Shown here: one piece after another, positions 13,949 to 17,821 of the stretch
Numbering within the stretch: position 1 is the first letter of the stretch
How the letters are laid out: each line of letters opens with the position of its first letter
The notes under the pieces: model-generated
Told to the model about the DNA's origin: nothing
Seen by the model: the letters and a program-made list of their open reading frames with translations, nothing else
The model's database searches: none
NCBI GenBank assembly: GCA_963581185.1
Contig: CAUZOB010000096.1
Span: 1 to 17,821, forward strand
Direction: 5' to 3'
DNA from: SAT2750 sp963581185
GTDB lineage: Bacteria; Planctomycetota; Planctomycetia; Pirellulales; Pirellulaceae
Length of the DNA: 17,821 bases
Made by a program: the position numbers and the translations under genes

Positions 13949-16018
13949 TTAGCGATCGTCGTACGTTTCGAACCACTTCAGAATGTGCGCCACCTTGACC
14001 ATGATCCGACTGGGCCGAGCAACGATGGCATGCGAGGCGTTCGGGATCCGGACCAGTACCGAGTCGATACCGCGTAATCTCAAGGCCTGATAATACTGCT
14101 CCGACTCTGACATCGGCGTGCGGTAATCCTGCTCCCCGGTTAACAGCATCGTCGGCGTGGTGACATTACCTACCAGCGAGAGCGGGGAACGTTCGAGGTA
14201 ATTCTTGGTCTGGTCTGTTTGCCAGGGTGGACCGGCGAACCAGTAATCGCTGAAGTAGTTGTAGGCGTCGGAGGTGAGTGCAAAGGAATACCAGTTGATC
14301 ACCGGTTTCTGCGCGACAGCTGCCTTGAAACGCTCGGTCTTGCCCACGACCCAGGCAGTCAGCACGCCTCCCCCGCTGCCGCCCGTCACGAACAGCCGCT
14401 GGCTGTCAATGTAGCCACGTTCAATCACCGCATCGACACCGGACATCAAGTCCTGGAAATCCCCCTCGCAGGGGTAGTTGTGGTCGATCAAGTCGGTGAA
14501 GGCGTTGCCGTAGCTGGTGCTTCCGCGGGGGTTGGTATACAGCACGACATAGCCAGCGGCGGCATAGAGCTGCATCTCCATGGCAAACCGGCTGCCATAG
14601 TTGGCAAAGGGTCCTCCGTGGATTTCCAGGATCAGCGGGTACTTCTTGTCGGCATCAAAATTCGCCGGCTTCACGATCCAGCCATCGATCGGTTGTTGAT
14701 CAAGACTCGACTGGTAGACAAAACGTTCCGTCGTCGCCAGTGGCCTTTCTTCAAAAAGCTGGTTGTTCAGCGTGGTCAGTCGTTTGGGTTGTTGCTGGCC
14801 CTGCTGTACCGCCACCTCGGCCGGGAAATTGGGATCGGTCATGGTAAAAGCAATCCGCCCGTCCTGTGATACGCTGTAGCTCCCCGCCTGGTACGGTCGA
14901 CCAATACTCGTGCCGCCGATGTTGGTCACCAGCTCCTGGATAGAGAAGTCCTCCAGTGAGACGCTGCCTAGCGTGCCGACGCCATGGTCGTCGTAGAGGA
15001 AATAAATCAGGCTGCCATCGGCGGACCAGCGAGGGGCGCGGATGGAACGATCAAAGTCCGTCGTCAGGCAACGGACCTGGCCACCCCGGCTGGAGACCAC
15101 GTACAGGTCGGACTGCTGGAAACTGCGTTTGTCATCCACGAATCCGATATAGGCGATCAGGTTGCCGTCGGCTGAGATGATGGGATCCGTTTCAGGTCCA
15201 TCGCCGTCTGTCAGCTGTCGGACTGTGCCATCGTCAGAGCTTACCGAGTAGATATTCGAGTTGCGGGGCGCATGTTCCCAGCCGTGGAACAATTGGCCGG
15301 AGAGTATGACTGCTGATCCATCCACCATCCACGAGAAGGGGCCATTGTGGTCATAGTCTGAGTGGGTGAGTTGACGTAGGTTGCCGTCCAGAACGGATAC
15401 CACGAACAGCTGGTTGTTGCCGTGCTTGACGTAGCCAGATCCGTCACGGCGATAGATCATTTTGTCGATCACTCGAGCTGGTGCGGCCCAGCTGGCTCCA
15501 GCCGGTACTGCTGGCAGCTCAACGAATGGCACCGGCTCAGTAGCAACAAAACTACTGAATGCCAGCTGGCTGCCGTCGGCTGACCAGCTGAGTGCAGTTG
15601 CTGCGGCGGGCAGCGCGACGAGAAGCTTGAACTTCTTGCGCTGGCCGCTGCGGATCAGCAGCTGGTGCGTGTCGCCATCGGTATAGGCAACAGCCAACTG
15701 ACTGCCATCGGCTGACCAGCGTGGTGAGCTATAGCTGCCAGACTCATCACGCGTGAGTGGAAAGTGATTTGGCCCATCGCTATCGATTGACCAGAGGCGA
15801 GTTGTGAACTTGTCAGTCTGGATATCGGCCGAAGTAAGGGTGTAGATAATGGTCCTGCCGTCCGGCGAGATTTGCGGACCCTGGGCGTACTGCAGCCGAA
15901 AAACGTCTGTCAGCTCCAGCGGCGATTGTGCCATCAGGGGAGAGCTCAGCAGTAGCAGAAATATCACCGTCAACTGCATCCAATAACGATCGTCAGGTCG
16001 ATTGTGGAAGGTAGCCAT
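13949..16018 (-). CDS. Exported S9-family serine peptidase (prolyl oligopeptidase / dipeptidyl peptidase type)
   Basis: A 689-residue protein with an N-terminal extension of about 13 residues before the signal peptide core (MQLTVIFLLLLSSPLMAQS). The N-terminal part (to about 430) is a TolB/PD40-like propeller with repeats SPDGRTIIY, SADGSQLAV, SADGSQLAF, SADGNLIAY and SADGSLIYF. The C-terminal alpha/beta hydrolase domain begins near YPLILEIHGGPFANYG (460-475), followed by YTNPRGSTSYG. The catalytic triad is S548 in GGSGGG, D631 in GEQDYRTP and H663 in NASHAI. It would cut short peptides, often after proline, in the periplasm. ATG 16018 has GGAG about 11 nt upstream; the internal Met at 15979 has no ribosome site. 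It converges with the MetE-like gene, leaving 59 nt between their stops. Confidence 0.93.
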   Translation of the reverse strand: MATFHNRPDDRYWMQLTVIFLLLLSSPLMAQSPLELTDVFRLQYAQGPQISPDGRTIIYTLTSADIQTDKFTTRLWSIDSDGPNHFPLTRDESGSYSSPRWSADGSQLAVAYTDGDTHQLLIRSGQRKKFKLLVALPAAATALSWSADGSQLAFSSFVATEPVPFVELPAVPAGASWAAPARVIDKMIYRRDGSGYVKHGNNQLFVVSVLDGNLRQLTHSDYDHNGPFSWMVDGSAVILSGQLFHGWEHAPRNSNIYSVSSDDGTVRQLTDGDGPETDPIISADGNLIAYIGFVDDKRSFQQSDLYVVSSRGGQVRCLTTDFDRSIRAPRWSADGSLIYFLYDDHGVGTLGSVSLEDFSIQELVTNIGGTSIGRPYQAGSYSVSQDGRIAFTMTDPNFPAEVAVQQGQQQPKRLTTLNNQLFEERPLATTERFVYQSSLDQQPIDGWIVKPANFDADKKYPLILEIHGGPFANYGSRFAMEMQLYAAAGYVVLYTNPRGSTSYGNAFTDLIDHNYPCEGDFQDLMSGVDAVIERGYIDSQRLFVTGGSGGGVLTAWVVGKTERFKAAVAQKPVINWYSFALTSDAYNYFSDYWFAGPPWQTDQTKNYLERSPLSLVGNVTTPTMLLTGEQDYRTPMSESEQYYQALRLRGIDSVLVRIPNASHAIVARPSRIMVKVAHILKWFETYDDR

Positions 16019-16060
16019 GCGAGGTCTCCGAAGGCAGCAAATTTTCGTCTGCGACTCCCT

Positions 16061-16090
16061 AATGTAAATGGGATCAGCAGCGTTTGCCAA
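16061..16090 (-). promoter_or_regulatory. Candidate sigma70-type promoter for the S9 peptidase gene
   Basis: On the minus strand TTGGCA (16090-16085) and TACATT (16066-16061) are 18 nt apart, with about 42 nt to the ATG at 16018. It lies in the divergent region between this gene and the Met-rich protein gene. Matched by eye only. Confidence 0.35.
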
Positions 16091-16229
16091 GCCGGTACGC
16101 CAGTCGCTTGCGGTGTCCACGGATCTGATTGCGGCCAGGCTCTGGCTGACCTACGATGGACGGGTTATGTGTCGCTGACTACGGTACACACCTGACTTCA
16201 CAACGGCCACACGTAGAGAAATCGACGCC

Positions 16230-17141
16230 ATGAAAGCCAAGCACATCCTGCCCCTGCTCGCTCTTGTTGTGCTCTGCACATCCCAGCACGCCACAGCTGA
16301 AAAGCTGAGATACAAGTTCACCAAAGGCGCCGTCCACGAGAATGTGATGACGATGCAGATGGACATGAAGATGAACGTCAATGGCATGGACATCAACGTC
16401 AAGATGACACAGGTCGCCGATATGAAGATGACCGTGACCAACGTCGACTCGGACGGAAATGCCAGCACAGTGCAGCAAATCACGCGGATGAAGATGTCCA
16501 TGCAAGGTGCTCCTGGCTTGAGCGTTGAATACGATTCGGCGTCCAAGGACCCGCCGCAGGGTCTGGCTGCCAGCATGGCACCTCTCTTCAAGGCCCTGAC
16601 CGAAAACTCATTCAAAGGCAAGCTGGCTCCCTCGGGCGCCATCCTGAGCGTGGAGATCCCCAAGGAATTCACTGACAAGCTCAAGTCGAGTCCGCAGGCG
16701 GCGATTCTCGGCAACCTCTTTACCGAGGATGGTATCAAGGACCTGATGCGCAACAGTGCGATGACATTGCCCGACGGCGACAGTGCCGAAGGCGACGAGT
16801 GGTCTAATTCCGTCTCGGTCAAGATGCCCTTCGGTGGCGAGCAGGTGACCAGGACGACCTACACTTACCGTGGCCCTAAGATGGTTGACGGTAAGTCACT
16901 GCAGCAGATTGACGTGATGTCGAAAATGACTATCGAGGCTGACGACGACGCCCAGGTGCCGATTACAATCAAGAGCCACAAGGGTGCCGGCACGATCCTG
17001 TTTGACAATCAGGCGGGCCAGTTGCAGAGCACGACCCTGACTCAAACGACCGTCATGCAGATTGACGCTGGCGGGCAGAAGATTGACCAGACCGTTAAGG
17101 TCATCGTTACAGTCGAGCAGAAACCGACATCGCCCAAGTAA
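16230..17141 (+). CDS. Secreted Met-rich protein of unknown function (DUF6263-like)
   Basis: A 303-residue protein with a Sec signal peptide (MKAKHILPLLALVVLCTSQHATA, cleavage before EK at ~24). The segment LRYKFTKGAVHENVMTMQMD (26-45) resembles the start of DUF6263-type secreted proteins; this is a resemblance only. Residues 40-66 are very rich in Met in alternating positions (VMTMQMDMKMNVNGMDINVKM). The rest is beta-rich with a helical centre (SMAPLFKALTENSFKG) and no Cys in the mature part. Alternating Met could be strand geometry or metal/oxidant contact. AGAGAAA lies 7 nt upstream of the ATG. Its stop is 40 nt from that of the convergent kinase gene. Confidence 0.78.
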   Translation: MKAKHILPLLALVVLCTSQHATAEKLRYKFTKGAVHENVMTMQMDMKMNVNGMDINVKMTQVADMKMTVTNVDSDGNASTVQQITRMKMSMQGAPGLSVEYDSASKDPPQGLAASMAPLFKALTENSFKGKLAPSGAILSVEIPKEFTDKLKSSPQAAILGNLFTEDGIKDLMRNSAMTLPDGDSAEGDEWSNSVSVKMPFGGEQVTRTTYTYRGPKMVDGKSLQQIDVMSKMTIEADDDAQVPITIKSHKGAGTILFDNQAGQLQSTTLTQTTVMQIDAGGQKIDQTVKVIVTVEQKPTSPK

Positions 17142-17181
17142 GCCGTCCGGTCGGCCAGCAGGCAGCGGCCTGGATGAGTGC

Positions 17182-17821
17182 TCAATTGTCCGCCCACTGG
17201 AGCAGGTCTGTGAGCTGCACCTCCCGTTGATCTGGATCGGAAGCGAGGCTGCCTGCCAGCAGATCGTAGAGGTCAGTGGGGATCTCGAATTCAAGTTCTT
17301 CACGGCTGGGCATCTGCCAGAGCGCTCGTTGCTGTAACAGCGAGAGCAGGTCGATGGCGGAAAAGAGGGGCCGACCTAGCAGCATCTCGTAGGCGATGCA
17401 GCCGAGCGCGAAGACATCGCTGCGGGCATCAATCTCGCTGCCGGTCAGTTGCTCGTTGGACATGTAACGCGGTGTGCCAACAATCTGGCCGGCGCTGGTC
17501 AGGCTGGAATCGATAGCTGCACGGGCCAGCCCAAAGTCGGTCAGCTTGACGGTGTTGGCTCCAGTGCAGAGCACGTTGGCCGGTTTCACGTCCCGGTGGA
17601 TGATGCCCAGCTGGTGTGCGTGCAAGAGTGCACCAGCCAGCTGTCCGATCATCGGGCGGACCTGTTCCGCCGGCATCGGACTTTCGCTCTTGATGACGTC
17701 CGACAGCGATGGACCATCGCAGAATTCCAGCACCAGGAACATCGTATTGAGTGCCGGGAAATCATCCAGCAACTTGACGCAATGAGGATGGTCGATCTGC
17801 TTCAGGATGTCCGCTTCCTGG
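17182..17821 (-). CDS. Hanks-type Ser/Thr protein kinase, C-terminal part (5' end outside window)
   Basis: A bacterial eukaryotic-like kinase, cytoplasmic in the visible part. The frame is open to the window edge (QEADILKQIDHPHCVKLLDD, where the Glu is the alpha-C Glu of the kinase N-lobe). Visible motifs: hinge LVLEFCDGPSL, catalytic loop HRDVKPAN, DFGLARA, activation segment GTPRYMSNEQ (SNE in place of APE), and DVFALGCIAYEMLLGRPLF of the F helix. The glycine loop and VAIK Lys are outside the window. The protein ends (LLQWADN) soon after the kinase fold, so no C-terminal transmembrane or sensor domain follows here. Any regulatory domain must be N-terminal. Such kinases are abundant in planctomycetes. 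Confidence 0.93.
   Translation of the reverse strand, partial: QEADILKQIDHPHCVKLLDDFPALNTMFLVLEFCDGPSLSDVIKSESPMPAEQVRPMIGQLAGALLHAHQLGIIHRDVKPANVLCTGANTVKLTDFGLARAAIDSSLTSAGQIVGTPRYMSNEQLTGSEIDARSDVFALGCIAYEMLLGRPLFSAIDLLSLLQQRALWQMPSREELEFEIPTDLYDLLAGSLASDPDQREVQLTDLLQWADN

Noticed and set aside
1..17821. tRNA genes, rRNA, CRISPR arrays, insertion sequences, att sites
   Set aside because: No cloverleaf-like T-loop motifs, regular repeats, transposase frames or terminal inverted repeats with target duplications were seen by eye. In particular no tRNA-Sec or sel gene is present in the window.

Overview
The window looks like a piece of a planctomycete chromosome (Planctomycetota). The reasons are a stand-alone EF-G of the spirochaete/planctomycete/delta-proteobacterial 'spdEFG1' type (P-loop AHIDSGKTT), many unrelated secreted proteins with Sec, Tat or lipoprotein signals, a sialidase, a Hanks-type kinase, and short strand-switching gene groups. 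This is inferred from sequence character, not from a database match.

Layout. 2-1904 (+): the 3' end of feoB, a small Cys-rich FeoB partner, a hairpin plus T-run terminator, then a VOC-fold protein overlapping a lipoprotein gene by ATGA. 8245-1932 (-): a small secreted protein, EF-G, a Tat-exported predicted beta-propeller protein, a thioredoxin-like gene interrupted by one in-frame TGA, and a GH33-type sialidase. 8432-13889 (+): a secreted CocE-type serine hydrolase, then a tight three-gene set (organophosphate-type MFS transporter, LicC-like nucleotidyltransferase, stand-alone MetE catalytic domain). 16018-13949 (-): an exported S9 prolyl-oligopeptidase-family peptidase. 16230-17141 (+): a secreted Met-rich protein. 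17821-17182 (-): the C-terminal part of a Ser/Thr kinase.

The most interesting item is the thioredoxin-like gene at 4281-3280 (-). One reading frame runs through a TGA codon (4086-4084). Upstream it encodes a signal peptide and the first half of a thioredoxin fold ending in a Cys; downstream it continues the fold without another stop for about 267 codons. An 8-bp stem-loop with a G at the start of its apical loop begins 17 nt after the TGA, where bacterial SECIS elements lie. This makes it a strong candidate for an exported selenoprotein with a C-x7-U motif. It appears to share a transcription unit with the Tat-exported protein.

The second notable item is the transporter / cytidylyltransferase-like / MetE-like cluster (10398-13889), with gaps of 9 and 3 nt. 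It suggests a small pathway for uptake and modification of a phosphorylated compound that I cannot name. A third is a 13-nt motif found twice, each time starting at a stop codon and flanked by different but self-complementary arms, so it may be a structured 3'-end element. No tRNA, rRNA, CRISPR array or insertion sequence was recognised, and no stretch over about 300 bases lacks a gene.
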